A stretch of DNA of 43,654 bases, taken from assembly GCA_028818855.1 (NCBI GenBank), contig JAPPMY010000092.1, forward strand, positions 6,064 through 49,717. The letters are read 5' to 3'. This document shows positions 26,325 through 36,284 of this stretch, piece by piece. Positions within the stretch are counted from its first letter, which is position 1. Each line of letters begins with the position of its first letter. Source of the DNA: Rhodospirillales bacterium. Lineage in GTDB: Bacteria > Pseudomonadota > Alphaproteobacteria > UBA828. Both the position numbers and the translations under genes were made by a program. The notes below the pieces were generated by a model. The model made no database searches. It was not told where the DNA came from and saw only the letters and a list, made by a program, of their open reading frames with translations.

Positions 26325-26585
26325 ATGACTGGCAAGGGATCCCACAGTCTCCAGGACGTCTTCCTCAATCACGTGCGCAAAGGGAAGATGCCGGTCACGA
26401 TCTTTCTCGTGAACGGGGTAAAGCTCCAGGGAATCATCACCTGGTTCGATAATTTCTGCGTCCTGCTCAAGCGCGACGATCATTCGCAACTCGTGTACAA
26501 GCATGCGATCTCGACGGTCATGCCGGTCCAGCCGGTCCAGTTGTTCGATCAGGGCGGCGCGCCGGCAGAGGAGGACGATACGTAA
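26325..26585 (+). CDS. hfq: RNA chaperone Hfq
   Basis: 86 residues starting [15 protein letters not shown]. The Sm1 motif ([28 protein letters not shown]) and Sm2 motif (YKHAIST) are complete. Q9, F39-like and the YKH pocket residues needed for U-rich RNA binding on the proximal face are present. It forms a hexamer that pairs small RNAs with mRNAs and is a post-transcriptional regulator. The ATG at 26325 has AAGGA upstream; an earlier in-frame start at 26259 would translate the leader hairpin and is rejected. The hflX start follows directly after the stop. Confidence 0.97.
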   Translation: MTGKGSHSLQDVFLNHVRKGKMPVTIFLVNGVKLQGIITWFDNFCVLLKRDDHSQLVYKHAISTVMPVQPVQLFDQGGAPAEEDDT

Positions 26586-27953
26586 GTGGCGAGCGCACGC
26601 GTTCCACGTGGCGCTGGTTCGCCATCGCGCACCTGTGTTCTGCATCCGGCGCTGGCACGCCCGCCGGCGCCGGGACACGCCCGCGCGCCAAGACGGGAGC
26701 CGGAAAGCCGCCTCGCCGAGGCGGTCAGCCTTGCCCGCGCAATCGAACTCGACGTCGTGCGGGCGGAGGTCGTGCCCGTGCAGAAGCCGCGGCCCGCGAC
26801 GCTCTTCGGCCCAGGGCGGGTGGAGGCGACAGGGGAGGCCGCGTCGGTCGACGCCCTGGATCTGGTCGTCGTGGACGGCGCGCTCACCCCGGTCCAGCAG
26901 CGCAATCTCGAACGCGCCTGGCGCTGCAAGGTCATCGATCGCACCGCTCTCATCCTTGAAATCTTCGGAGCACGCGCGCGTACTCGCGAGGGTCGGCTCC
27001 AGGTCGAACTCGCCGCCCTTCGCTACCAGCGCAGCCGCCTGGTGCGCTCCTGGACGCACCTGGAGCGCCAGCGCGGCGGTTTCGGCTTCGTGGGCGGACC
27101 GGGAGAGACCCAGATCGAGGCCGACAGGCGCCAGATCCGCAACCGCATAAGCCGGCTGGAACGCGCGCTGGATGCCGTCAGGCGCACCCGCGGCCTTCAC
27201 CGTGCCGCGCGCCAGCGGGTTCCCTTCCCGGTGATCGCCCTGGTCGGATACACGAACGCCGGCAAGACGACGCTCTTCAACCGGTTGACGGGGGCCTGCG
27301 CCGTCGCGCGCGACCAGCTCTTCGCAACCCTCGATCCAACCATGCGGGGCGTCGCCCTGCCGTCCGGCCAGCGTGTGATCCTTTCGGACACGGTGGGCTT
27401 CGTATCGGACCTGCCACACGACCTCGTGGCGGCGTTCCGCGCGACGTTGGAGGAGGTCGTGGCGGCCGACCTCGTCCTGCACGTTCGCGATTGCGCTCAT
27501 GCGGACAGTGCCGAGCAGCGCGCCGACGTTCTGCGGGTGTTGACCGAGCTTGGCCTCGAAGACCGGCTGCAGAGCGGCGTCATCGAAGTGCTCAACAAGG
27601 TCGATCTTCTCGATGAGCGGCAACGCGCCTGTCTGGTGCAGCAGGGAAGGGGAGGGGGCAACGGGGCCAACAGCCAACCGAATCACGGGAGCGTGTTTGC
27701 CGCGTCGGCTCTGACGGGTACCGGGCTCGAGACGCTGATCGCTGCGATCGACGCCCGGCTGTCGGCGGCACGGCGAGTCGTCGAAGTCCGCGTGCCCTAT
27801 GCGGATGGCGCCACCCTGGCCTGGCTCTATCGTCACGGCGAGGTTCTGGAGCACGCGGACGACCGTGGCGAGGCCCGGCTCAGGGTGGGGCTCAGCCCGG
27901 CGGATGCTGGCCGTTTGGAGCAGCGCCCCGGCGTCTCGTTCGCCACGGTCTGA
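26586..27953 (+). CDS. hflX: GTPase HflX
   Basis: 455 residues with a GTG start directly behind the hfq stop. It has an N-terminal HflX domain (AVSLARAIELDVV, FGPGRVEA, VDGALTPVQQRNLERAW), a coiled arm with GGFGFVGGPGETQIEADRR, then the G domain: G1 GYTNAGKTT, G3 DTVGF, G4 NKVD and G5 SALTGTG. HflX binds the ribosome and splits stalled or stressed 70S particles. A Gly/Asn-rich insertion (about residues 355-370) separates G4 from G5. The first 40 residues are Pro/Arg/Ala-rich and may be disordered. The hfq-hflX order is conserved in Proteobacteria. Confidence 0.95.
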   Translation: MASARVPRGAGSPSRTCVLHPALARPPAPGHARAPRREPESRLAEAVSLARAIELDVVRAEVVPVQKPRPATLFGPGRVEATGEAASVDALDLVVVDGALTPVQQRNLERAWRCKVIDRTALILEIFGARARTREGRLQVELAALRYQRSRLVRSWTHLERQRGGFGFVGGPGETQIEADRRQIRNRISRLERALDAVRRTRGLHRAARQRVPFPVIALVGYTNAGKTTLFNRLTGACAVARDQLFATLDPTMRGVALPSGQRVILSDTVGFVSDLPHDLVAAFRATLEEVVAADLVLHVRDCAHADSAEQRADVLRVLTELGLEDRLQSGVIEVLNKVDLLDERQRACLVQQGRGGGNGANSQPNHGSVFAASALTGTGLETLIAAIDARLSAARRVVEVRVPYADGATLAWLYRHGEVLEHADDRGEARLRVGLSPADAGRLEQRPGVSFATV

Positions 27954-27976
27954 CGGACCCCTTCGGCCGTGTTTTT
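27944..27976 (+). terminator. Intrinsic terminator candidate after hflX
   Basis: CACGG (27944-27948, inside the last codons) or ACGG (27953-27956) can pair with CCGTG (27967-27971), followed at once by TTTTT (27972-27976). The short stem is GC-rich and the T run is the only one in the area. It fits the end of the ntrY-hflX transcript. Confidence 0.45.
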
Positions 27977-28240
27977 CAACCAGTCACGTCTCAATTTTAC
28001 ACAATATAAAACCGCAGCACTAACGGATAACATATTGTTATGGACCATTTTTGTTAGACCTGTTACTTGCTGATGAGCCACGACAGGGGACGAGTCGAGG
28101 CAGGGCGAGACCGGGCCACGCGCGCGACTGCCGCCCCTCGGAACCCCAAACGGGCGAGGGGATTCGAGCTTGGAATGAACGCGGAACGATCCGGGAACGA
28201 CGATCGGAAGCGCCGGCGCGTCCGCCGCTTTGCCTGGTAG
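27977..28240. other. Gap between hflX and the groESL promoter
   Basis: The first 85 bases are clearly AT-rich compared with the rest of the window and contain the palindrome listed separately. The remainder (28060-28240) is GC-rich and has no convincing coding frame or RNA gene by eye. Open frames there have Arg/Pro-rich translations without recognisable motifs. Confidence 0.5.
28027..28041. promoter_or_regulatory. AT-rich palindrome ATAACA-TAT-TGTTAT
   Basis: A perfect 6-bp-arm palindrome in an AT-rich patch 200 bases upstream of the groESL promoter. It resembles a binding site for a dimeric regulator, but no gene start is close enough to assign a target. Confidence 0.25.
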
Positions 28241-28269
28241 TTGACACCGCTCTGCTGCCTCCCTATTAA
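28241..28269 (+). promoter_or_regulatory. groESL promoter
   Basis: TTGACA (28241-28246) and TATTAA (28264-28269) with exactly 17 bases between them: a near-consensus sigma-70 promoter. The preceding GTTGACACC and the CCCTATTA around the -10 also resemble alphaproteobacterial heat-shock (RpoH) promoters, so both sigma factors may use it. Confidence 0.75.
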
Positions 28270-28270
28270 G

Positions 28271-28297
28271 CTGGCACTCGCCGCAGTAGAGCGCTAA
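28271..28297 (+). promoter_or_regulatory. CIRCE operator (HrcA site)
   Basis: CTGGCACTC-N9-GAGCGCTAA. Compared with the consensus TTAGCACTC-N9-GAGTGCTAA, the left arm matches 7 of 9 and the right arm 8 of 9, with the exact 9-base spacer. It starts 2 bases after the -10 box, the usual place for HrcA repression. hrcA itself is not in the window. Confidence 0.85.
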
Positions 28298-28353
28298 CAA
28301 CCGCTCGATGCGGCGCGTGTGCGCTGGACACGTTCACGTCTCTGGAGGGCGGC

Positions 28354-28641
28354 ATGAAGATCAGGCCTTTGCACGACCGCGTGCTGGTGCGGCGGATTGA
28401 GCAGGACCAGACAACGGCAGGCGGCATCATCATTCCCGACACTGCCCAGGAGAAGCCGCAGGAAGGCGAGGTCGTCGCGGCGGGCTCCGGCGCGCGCAGC
28501 GAGGATGGCAAGGTGACCGCCCTCGACGTGAAGGCGGGCGATCGCATCCTGTTCGGAAAGTGGTCGGGCACCGAGGTCAAGGTCGACGGCGAAGAGCTGT
28601 TGATCATGAAGGAGTCCGACATCATGGGTGTGATCGAGTAG
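28354..28641 (+). CDS. groS: Co-chaperonin GroES
   Basis: 95 residues, standard length. It starts [18 protein letters not shown]; the mobile-loop region [23 protein letters not shown] is intact, and [31 protein letters not shown] completes the barrel. It forms the heptameric lid of the GroEL folding chamber. GGAGGG precedes the ATG. It is the first gene of the heat-shock operon, under the consensus promoter and CIRCE site upstream. Confidence 0.97.
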   Translation: MKIRPLHDRVLVRRIEQDQTTAGGIIIPDTAQEKPQEGEVVAAGSGARSEDGKVTALDVKAGDRILFGKWSGTEVKVDGEELLIMKESDIMGVIE

Positions 28642-28685
28642 CGCCGCACCTGCCTGGGTAGACAGCGAATCTGGAGCGATTGGCG

Positions 28686-30392
<1,707 letters not shown>

Positions 30393-30692
30393 CCCCCCTG
30401 CCACGTACATTCGATCGCCGGGAAGGGGGCCGCGCTTCATCGACGGCTACAACGAGAGGTGCCTACACTCGGCTCCGGGATAGCCGACCCCCAACCGTTT
30501 CGTGGAGGAACAGCCCGCAGGCCGGTCAAAGCCGCGGCATGACCCCGTCCGGCCCCAGGGGCCCACTCCAGTAGTCGGCCACGGCTCGAATGCGCTCGAC
30601 CCTGGCCCGCCGCCCGCACCACGATCCAGACGTGGCCCGGGAGACGGCGTATCGCGTACAGGACGCCAGGACCCAAGCGTCGGCCCGCGCCG
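30393..30692. other. Gap between convergent groEL and amine-dehydrogenase genes
   Basis: 300 bases where groEL (plus) and the amine dehydrogenase gene (minus) end. It contains a 13-base palindrome GGCCCC-A-GGGGCC (30551-30563) but no hairpin with a T run. Minus-strand frames are open here without recognisable motifs and are not called as genes. Confidence 0.5.
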
Positions 30693-32759
30693 TCACACCA
30701 TGACCAGCTCGCGCTTGAACGGGACGTCGCCGGGCGGCGGCGCGTCGAGCTCGCGGGCGAAGCGATGCCCGCTCCATACGGCTGCGGCAATCAGTCCGGG
30801 GCCGAGGGCATCGCCGATCCGCTTGACCGAGTGGATGCCGGCTTCCGCGAGGCGACCGGGCGAGTCCTCGAGCGCGTAGTAGAGCGCATCGTTGGGAAGC
30901 CGCGAGGTCACCATCACGACGGCGGCGCACTCGATGGACTGCGCGCCCTCGCCGTAGACCCCCTCCACCTGCACGCCGCCAGCGTCGATCTGCGTCAGGC
31001 TGTGGCCGGTGACGATCCGCACGCCGACCTTGACGAGGTTCGTCTGAATGCCGTGCTGCTCGAGAGCCTCCTCGGCCCAGGCGGAGACCACCGGCGAGGG
31101 TGTTACGAGAGTGACAGAAAGCCCGTCGTTCACGAGCTTCTCGGCGAGCACGCCACCCATGTAGTAGCAATCGTCATCGTACACGACGACCGGGGACGCC
31201 AGCGCGGCACCGGCGAACAGGTCGTTTGGCGTGAGCACATGCGCGGCGTCGCTGCCTGGTATGGGCGCTGCGGTATGGGTGCGGCCGATGCCGTCCTTGC
31301 GCCAGCGGGCGCCGGTGGCGACGGCGACGTGCTGGTATCCGGCTTCGAGGATCGTCTCTGCGGTCATCTCGCTCTCACGGAAGACTTCGACCGTCTCGTG
31401 CAGCTTCTCGATCTGGTAGGTGCGGTAGTCGCGCACGCGTGCCCATTCGGAGAGGCCGGGCAGAGCGGACTCGTGGGTCACGCGCCCGCCGAGCTCCCGC
31501 GAGGCCTCGGCGAGCCCGACCCGGTAGCCGCGCTGCCCGAGCGCGAGCGCGCATTCCAGGCCGGCCGGCCCGGCACCCACCACGAGCACCGAAGAGTCGG
31601 ACCCCTTGGGCTCGATCTGCTCAGGGTGCCAGCCGCGGCGCCACTCCTCGCCGACGGTCGGGTTCTGCGTACATCGCATGGGCGTCTTCATGTGCTGCCC
31701 GGTCACGCAGATATTGCACCCGATGCATTCGCGGATGTCGTCGAGCCGCCCCTCCTCGATCTTGCGGGGGATGAAGGGATCGGCGATCGACGGACGGGCG
31801 CAGCCGACGAAGTCGGCAATCCCCCGCGTGATCAGAGAGAGCATGGTCTCCGGCGACGTGTAGCGGCCGACGGTGACGACGGGCGTCTTCACGATGCCCT
31901 TCACGAAGGCGATGTAGGGCTCCTGATAGCCCTCCGAGGTAAAGCGCGAGCTTGCGGAATCGTGCGTCCAGTCGCTGACGTTCACGTCCCAGAAATCAGG
32001 GAGGTCGGCGAGCATCTCGACGACCTTGCAGCCCTCATCCTCCCAGGTGATGCCGTCCTCGCCCAGGAGCTCGTCGGTTGCGAAGCGGAGCCCGATCGCC
32101 ATGCTGCCGCCCACCGCCTCCACCGTGTCTTCGAGTAACTCGCGCAGGAGCCGCACGCGGTTCTCCAAAGAGCCGCCGTACTCGTCCGTCCGGCGGTTGC
32201 GGCGGCGGGAGAGGAAGTCCATCGGCATGGCGATGTCGTGGCCGCAATAGACGTAGACCACGTCGAAGCCCGCATCCCTGGCCCGCAACATTCCGTCCCG
32301 GTGCCAGCGGCGAAACTCGCGGATGTCGTCCAGGTCCATGGCGCGCGCCTGCACCGGATCGGGGCTGTAGGTCACCGGCGTGTGCGAAGGCCCGAGCGGA
32401 ATCTCCCGGCTGTAATAGTTGGCGAGCGCGGACGCGTTGCTGACGATCTCGGTGCCGGCCAGCGCGCCATGCTCCTTGACTGCATCGGTCCAGTGCCGCA
32501 TGCGAATGACGTCGTCCTGGTCCCACAGCTTGGTCTCGGGATAGGGGGCGGCCTCCGCATGGGGGTGGAACGAGCACTGGTCGGTGCAGACGACGGCCCA
32601 TCCGCCCTCGGCCTTCATGCTCCGCATGGCGGCTTCCGAGCGCGGCAGCAGGTGGCCCATCCCGCTGCAGTGCGGTACCTGGAAGAAGCGGTTGCGCGCC
32701 GTGACCGGGCCGATCTGAACGGGCTCGAAGAGGACATCGAAGCGGGGATCGCGGGACAT
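30693..32759 (-). CDS. Dimethylamine/trimethylamine dehydrogenase-like Fe-S flavoprotein
   Basis: 688 residues starting MSRDPRFDVLFEPVQIGP, which matches the start of trimethylamine dehydrogenase (TMADH); GGAG lies 7 bases upstream. It has an N-terminal FMN TIM barrel, a 4Fe-4S site CIGCNIC...C, and FAD/ADP-binding Rossmann domains (VLVVGAGPAGLECALALGQRGY). C31 in VPHCSGMG corresponds to the cysteine that binds FMN covalently in TMADH. The VYVYCGHD segment keeps the active-site Tyr and His. From memory of TMADH numbering, Tyr60 is replaced by Gln (as reported in dimethylamine dehydrogenase) and Trp355 by Gln, so the substrate is probably not trimethylamine. It would oxidatively demethylate or deaminate an amine, passing electrons to an ETF. 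It is the last gene after the Rieske pair. Confidence 0.88.
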   Translation of the reverse strand: MSRDPRFDVLFEPVQIGPVTARNRFFQVPHCSGMGHLLPRSEAAMRSMKAEGGWAVVCTDQCSFHPHAEAAPYPETKLWDQDDVIRMRHWTDAVKEHGALAGTEIVSNASALANYYSREIPLGPSHTPVTYSPDPVQARAMDLDDIREFRRWHRDGMLRARDAGFDVVYVYCGHDIAMPMDFLSRRRNRRTDEYGGSLENRVRLLRELLEDTVEAVGGSMAIGLRFATDELLGEDGITWEDEGCKVVEMLADLPDFWDVNVSDWTHDSASSRFTSEGYQEPYIAFVKGIVKTPVVTVGRYTSPETMLSLITRGIADFVGCARPSIADPFIPRKIEEGRLDDIRECIGCNICVTGQHMKTPMRCTQNPTVGEEWRRGWHPEQIEPKGSDSSVLVVGAGPAGLECALALGQRGYRVGLAEASRELGGRVTHESALPGLSEWARVRDYRTYQIEKLHETVEVFRESEMTAETILEAGYQHVAVATGARWRKDGIGRTHTAAPIPGSDAAHVLTPNDLFAGAALASPVVVYDDDCYYMGGVLAEKLVNDGLSVTLVTPSPVVSAWAEEALEQHGIQTNLVKVGVRIVTGHSLTQIDAGGVQVEGVYGEGAQSIECAAVVMVTSRLPNDALYYALEDSPGRLAEAGIHSVKRIGDALGPGLIAAAVWSGHRFARELDAPPPGDVPFKRELVMV

Positions 32760-32800
32760 GGTCTGCTCCATCGAAGCGGCGTGGTGGTGCGGCAACCGGT

Positions 32801-33322
32801 TCAGAAAAACGTCGACATGGTCCGGGGGATCAGGGTCTGGTCGAGGATGACCCTGCGCAACGCGATGCGCCACGTTTCACCCTCCGGGCGCAGCCGGTCC
32901 TCGCGGCGCCCGACATAGAGCACTTCCGTGCGTTCCAGGCGCGACTGGTAGACGAGCAGGTTGCAGCGCACGTCCAGTTCATTATCATCCGCCTCCTCGA
33001 TCTCCACATTCGAGACGAAGTAGCGCATCCGAGACGGCGGCTGCTCCGCATGGGCGAGCGACGAGCACAGGCGTTCAATTCGAGCGGCCAGGAATGGCTT
33101 GTCATCGTCGAAGAAGGCCATTTCGCCGTCGGCGGCCACGGCGTCGGGTTGCCCGTCCACGGTCTCGCGCGCGGGCATCCAGTAGCGGGCATCGTCGGTG
33201 AAAAGCTCGAGCCATTCCTCCAGGCGAAGCTCGCTCAGCAGGCGAACCTCGCGATACAGGAACTGCTCAACGCGGTGCTGCAACGCGGCGTCGACCACGA
33301 GACCGCCCGGACCACGGCGCAT
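32801..33322 (-). CDS. Ring-hydroxylating dioxygenase beta subunit
   Basis: 173 residues. NTF2-like fold of aromatic-dioxygenase beta subunits: [34 protein letters not shown] near the N-terminus, [12 protein letters not shown] in the middle and [23 protein letters not shown] at the end, all typical. It has no catalytic metal and supports the alpha hexamer. The ATG at 33322 lies inside the 3' end of the alpha gene (56-base overlap); a GTG at 33298 is an alternative that starts closer to the conserved [10 protein letters not shown] segment. The beta subunit marks this as an aromatic-type dioxygenase rather than a GbcA-like one. Confidence 0.88.
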   Translation of the reverse strand: MRRGPGGLVVDAALQHRVEQFLYREVRLLSELRLEEWLELFTDDARYWMPARETVDGQPDAVAADGEMAFFDDDKPFLAARIERLCSSLAHAEQPPSRMRYFVSNVEIEEADDNELDVRCNLLVYQSRLERTEVLYVGRREDRLRPEGETWRIALRRVILDQTLIPRTMSTFF

Positions 33323-34616
33323 CCATAAGCGCCGCCCAGTGCTGGTAGAAGTTCAGTTGATTGGTCTCCGAGATGTACGGAGAAAAGCGCCCGGGGCAGC
33401 CATCGGGTCCGTCCAGCAACGGCTGACCCACATTCATCTGGTAGTTGAAATCCAGCCGCTGACCCACCACGCCGCGGGTGGCCTCGGTCACCTGCTCGAA
33501 ATTCTCGGTATCGTCCTGCGCGGCGATCCCGCTGACCGCCTGGATGCGCGTGAAATCGACCCGCGCCTGCTCCTTGATCGCCTTCGGCGCATCGCGGTCG
33601 ACCGCGCACCAGTTCCAGGCCTCCAGCCGGTCGGGCCCCTTGGGTATCCAGAGGTAGAACCCGATCGGCCTGAGCGCGCTGAAATCGTTGAACGAGAGAT
33701 TGGGGAACATGTTGCTGAACGAGAGCGCGTAGAGGCCTGCCTGGTGCTTCGGAAAAGCCTTGACGAGCCGCTGCTGGCATTCCTCGACGTACTCGACCAC
33801 CTCCGGCCCGTATGACTTGGCGAGTTCCCGGTCCACGTCGTAGCGCTCGCCGCCGAAGACGATCCCGGTCATGCCGTGGCCGTTGTCGAGGCCGATGTTG
33901 AAGTAGTCGTCCTCCTTGCCACGGAAGCTCGGATTGGCCGGATTGATCTGCGGGATGTCGAGCCTGTACATCGAGCCGTGCGAGTAGGGCAGATGGTAGG
34001 TGTCGCCCGTGAAGTTCTCGCTCGCGATCTTCCAGTTGGCGCTGAGTGAATAGCGCTGGACACCGGGAACGAACTCGATCCCGCCGACGTGGCGCTCGAT
34101 CATCACGTCGAGATACCAGCGGAGATCGCCAAGAAATTCGTCGAGGCTGTCTGCGCCGGCGTCCCAGTTGCCGAAGATCATGCCGCCGTAGACGGCCAGC
34201 TTCGGCACTTCCAGCAGACCCCAGCGATTCCTGTCGAGGCGATCGCCATAGGCATCCCGTTCCAGCGGCACGCCCTTGAGCTGGCCCGTGTTGGCATAGG
34301 TCCAGCCGTGGAAACTGCAGGTGAACTGGCGCGCGTTGCCGCGATCCGCCCGGCAGACCCGCATACCCCGGTGGCGGCAGGAATTGAGGAACGCGCGAAT
34401 CGCCCCGTCATCGCCCCGGCAGATGAGGACGGGGTCCTCGCCCATGTAGGACGTGATGTAGTCGCCGAGCTCGGGAATGTGGGATTCGTGGCCGAGGAAC
34501 AGCCAGCAGCGCGCGAAGATGCGCTCGAGCTCCAACTGGTAGATCTCCGGGTCGAAGAAGATCCGGCGGCTGATCAGCCCTTCGTCGAGCTTGAGGTGAC
34601 GCTCCAGTCCCTCCAT
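33267..34616 (-). CDS. Rieske ring-hydroxylating dioxygenase alpha subunit
   Basis: 449 residues from ATG at 34616, preceded by GAGGGAAGG. The Rieske 2Fe-2S site is C80-R-H82 and C100-S-F-H103, with 17 residues between. The mononuclear iron site is in [13 protein letters not shown] (two His), and the bridging Asp precedes them. It hydroxylates a ring or other hydrocarbon substrate with O2 and electrons from a ferredoxin and reductase, neither of which is encoded in the window. The C-terminal 20 residues after HWAALMDAP are Arg-rich and result from the overlap with the beta gene. It is divergent from the ABC transporter operon (234-base gap) and co-directional with the beta subunit and the amine dehydrogenase. 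Confidence 0.9.
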   Translation of the reverse strand: MEGLERHLKLDEGLISRRIFFDPEIYQLELERIFARCWLFLGHESHIPELGDYITSYMGEDPVLICRGDDGAIRAFLNSCRHRGMRVCRADRGNARQFTCSFHGWTYANTGQLKGVPLERDAYGDRLDRNRWGLLEVPKLAVYGGMIFGNWDAGADSLDEFLGDLRWYLDVMIERHVGGIEFVPGVQRYSLSANWKIASENFTGDTYHLPYSHGSMYRLDIPQINPANPSFRGKEDDYFNIGLDNGHGMTGIVFGGERYDVDRELAKSYGPEVVEYVEECQQRLVKAFPKHQAGLYALSFSNMFPNLSFNDFSALRPIGFYLWIPKGPDRLEAWNWCAVDRDAPKAIKEQARVDFTRIQAVSGIAAQDDTENFEQVTEATRGVVGQRLDFNYQMNVGQPLLDGPDGCPGRFSPYISETNQLNFYQHWAALMDAPWSGRSRGRRRVAAPR

Positions 34617-34765
34617 GAAGCCTTCCCTCGTACCAACATGACCACGGCGTGCTGTGGAAAATCCGGGCGAAACCCTATCACGACGGATCACGGCGCACGA
34701 ATGACAGGGCCGGTCAACCGCCCGTGTGCAATGGCACCGCGGGACGTGGGCAGCACGGGGTCGTC

Positions 34766-34794
34766 TTGAACCGCGTTTTGCCCGCAGCTATGCT
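34766..34794 (+). promoter_or_regulatory. Promoter candidate for the ABC transporter operon
   Basis: TTGAAC (34766-34771) and TATGCT (34789-34794) with 17 bases between. The leader to the ATG at 34851 is about 50 bases and A-rich, with GGGAG just before the start. Confidence 0.5.
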
Positions 34795-34850
34795 CACCAA
34801 AAGTCACTAACCAAGACCAAACAAAAGCTAACGGGAGAAAGGGAGGCACC

Positions 34851-36161
34851 ATGAAGTCGATAGGAAAAATGGCGCTCAGATCGGCCGGAATCGCCGCAAT
34901 CGCCGGCGCGCTCGCGTTCGGCGCGCTGCCCGCCGCGCAGGCGGAGGAAGAGGTCGGCGATCCCATCGGCATCGGCTTCAATGCCCCGTTGTCCGGCCCG
35001 GTTGCGGGCTGGGGCCTGCCCGGGCTCACCGGCCTGAAGATTCTTGCCGACTGGGTGAATTCGGAAGGCGGGCTGCTGGTGGGCGACACGCGCCATATGC
35101 TCGAAATTCACCAGTTCGACAACGAGTACACCCCGAGCAAGGCCCTGCAGGGTGCGAAGCAGCTCGTCTTCGAGAACGAGGTCAAGATCGTGCTCGGCAT
35201 CGGCGCGACGACAGGCGACGCGCAGATTCCGTTCCTGATGGAGAACGGCGTGTTCTACGCGCCGCTCGCCACGACCGACATCCACCCCACCCGCCCCTAC
35301 GTGATCGCCGGCGAGGACGCGTTCCCGCGCGGCGAAATGATGCGGCAGCTCTACATCAAGAACGTCTATCCCGGCCTCAAGACCTATGCGGTCATCTCGC
35401 AGGAAGACTCGGCAGCCTTCCTGGGGCAGAGCTGGGAAGTCGGCGCGGCCAAGGCAGCGGGGTGGGAGATCGTCTACGACGAGCATTTCTCGCCCGAGAC
35501 CACCGATTTCGCGCCGGTGGTGACCGCGATGCTTGCGACCAATCCGGACGCCGTGGCGCTCAACGTCACCTGGCCCGACTTCATTCCGCTGGTGATGGAG
35601 CAGCTCTACCTGCAGGGCTTCGAGGGGCCCATCAACGCGAACTACATCGAGTGGGAAGCGGTGCTGCAGAAGGTGCCGGCCGAGTGGGCCGCGAAGGTCG
35701 GCGGCTACGACAGCTATCCCACCATGGACGACCCCTGGTGGGGCAATCCCTCGATGCAGAGCCGGTTTGTCGACGACTGGCAGGTGCGCTTCGGCGACGG
35801 GGCACCGGAGGACGTGAACGCGCCGATGACCGGCATCGATTGGCTCTACATGCCGATCGTCCAGGTCTATCTGCACGGTGCCCAAAAGGCCGGCAGCCTC
35901 GATCCCGACGCGGTGCTCGAGGCCATCCGCTCCGAGACGGCCATCATGACCATCGAAGGCCCGGCGCTGATCTCGGGCGAGGACATGTGGGGCGCCAAGA
36001 ACATGATGTCGCATCCGATCCCGACTAACGTCTTCGACACCGAGTGCAACTGCAAGCGCATCATTTCGATGACGCGCTTCGAGCCGTGGTTCGAGGCTCA
36101 CAAGGATGTGATCCTCGGCCATCTGCGGGAGAGCGGCCAGATGTGGGATCAGCGCCAGTAG
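34851..36161 (+). CDS. ABC transporter periplasmic binding protein, branched-chain amino-acid (Liv) type
   Basis: 436 residues. It carries a Sec signal peptide (hydrophobic core IAAIAGALAFGALPAAQA, cleavage after AQA at about residue 31), then two periplasmic-binding lobes: IGIGFNAPLSGPVAGWG near the N-terminus, VKIVLGIGATTGDAQIPFLMENGVFYAPLATTD, and DAVALNVTWPDFIPLVMEQLY. This group binds amino acids, amides, aromatic acids and other small ligands; the substrate cannot be fixed by sequence. GGGAG precedes the ATG. A hairpin with T run follows the stop and probably allows higher production of this protein than of the membrane parts. Confidence 0.88.
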   Translation: MKSIGKMALRSAGIAAIAGALAFGALPAAQAEEEVGDPIGIGFNAPLSGPVAGWGLPGLTGLKILADWVNSEGGLLVGDTRHMLEIHQFDNEYTPSKALQGAKQLVFENEVKIVLGIGATTGDAQIPFLMENGVFYAPLATTDIHPTRPYVIAGEDAFPRGEMMRQLYIKNVYPGLKTYAVISQEDSAAFLGQSWEVGAAKAAGWEIVYDEHFSPETTDFAPVVTAMLATNPDAVALNVTWPDFIPLVMEQLYLQGFEGPINANYIEWEAVLQKVPAEWAAKVGGYDSYPTMDDPWWGNPSMQSRFVDDWQVRFGDGAPEDVNAPMTGIDWLYMPIVQVYLHGAQKAGSLDPDAVLEAIRSETAIMTIEGPALISGEDMWGAKNMMSHPIPTNVFDTECNCKRIISMTRFEPWFEAHKDVILGHLRESGQMWDQRQ

Positions 36162-36172
36162 GCATGCGCAAG

Positions 36173-36212
36173 GGGACGGGCAGCATGCGGTCGTGAGCGC
36201 CCGTCCCGTTTT
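36173..36212 (+). terminator. Hairpin/attenuator between binding protein and permease genes
   Basis: GGGACGGGC (36173-36181), 17-base loop, GCCCGTCCC (36199-36207) then GTTTT. It is a 9-bp perfect stem with a short T run. Its position between the binding-protein gene and the permeases suggests partial termination or 3'-end protection. Confidence 0.6.
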
Positions 36213-36240
36213 CCCGCCCCAGGCAACGATGCGCGGTCCC

Positions 36241-36270
36241 GCGGTCTCCGTCTGAACGGGAGACCCCGCC
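36241..36270 (+). repeat. Second hairpin upstream of permease gene
   Basis: GCGGTCTCC-GT-ctga-AC-GGGAGACCCCGC can fold with a bulge (core GGTCTCC/GGAGACC). It ends 14 bases before the livH-type start codon and could influence its translation. Confidence 0.35.
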
Positions 36271-36284
36271 CGAAGCCCGGTCGC

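Noticed and set aside
28051..28269. 72-codon frame upstream of groES
   Set aside because: Runs across the groESL promoter, Arg/Pro-rich, no motifs.
30437..30790. Minus-strand frame after the amine dehydrogenase (segments such as LYAIRRLPGHVWIVV)
   Set aside because: No recognised family, no ribosome-binding site, overlaps the dehydrogenase C-terminus; composition typical of GC-rich non-coding DNA.
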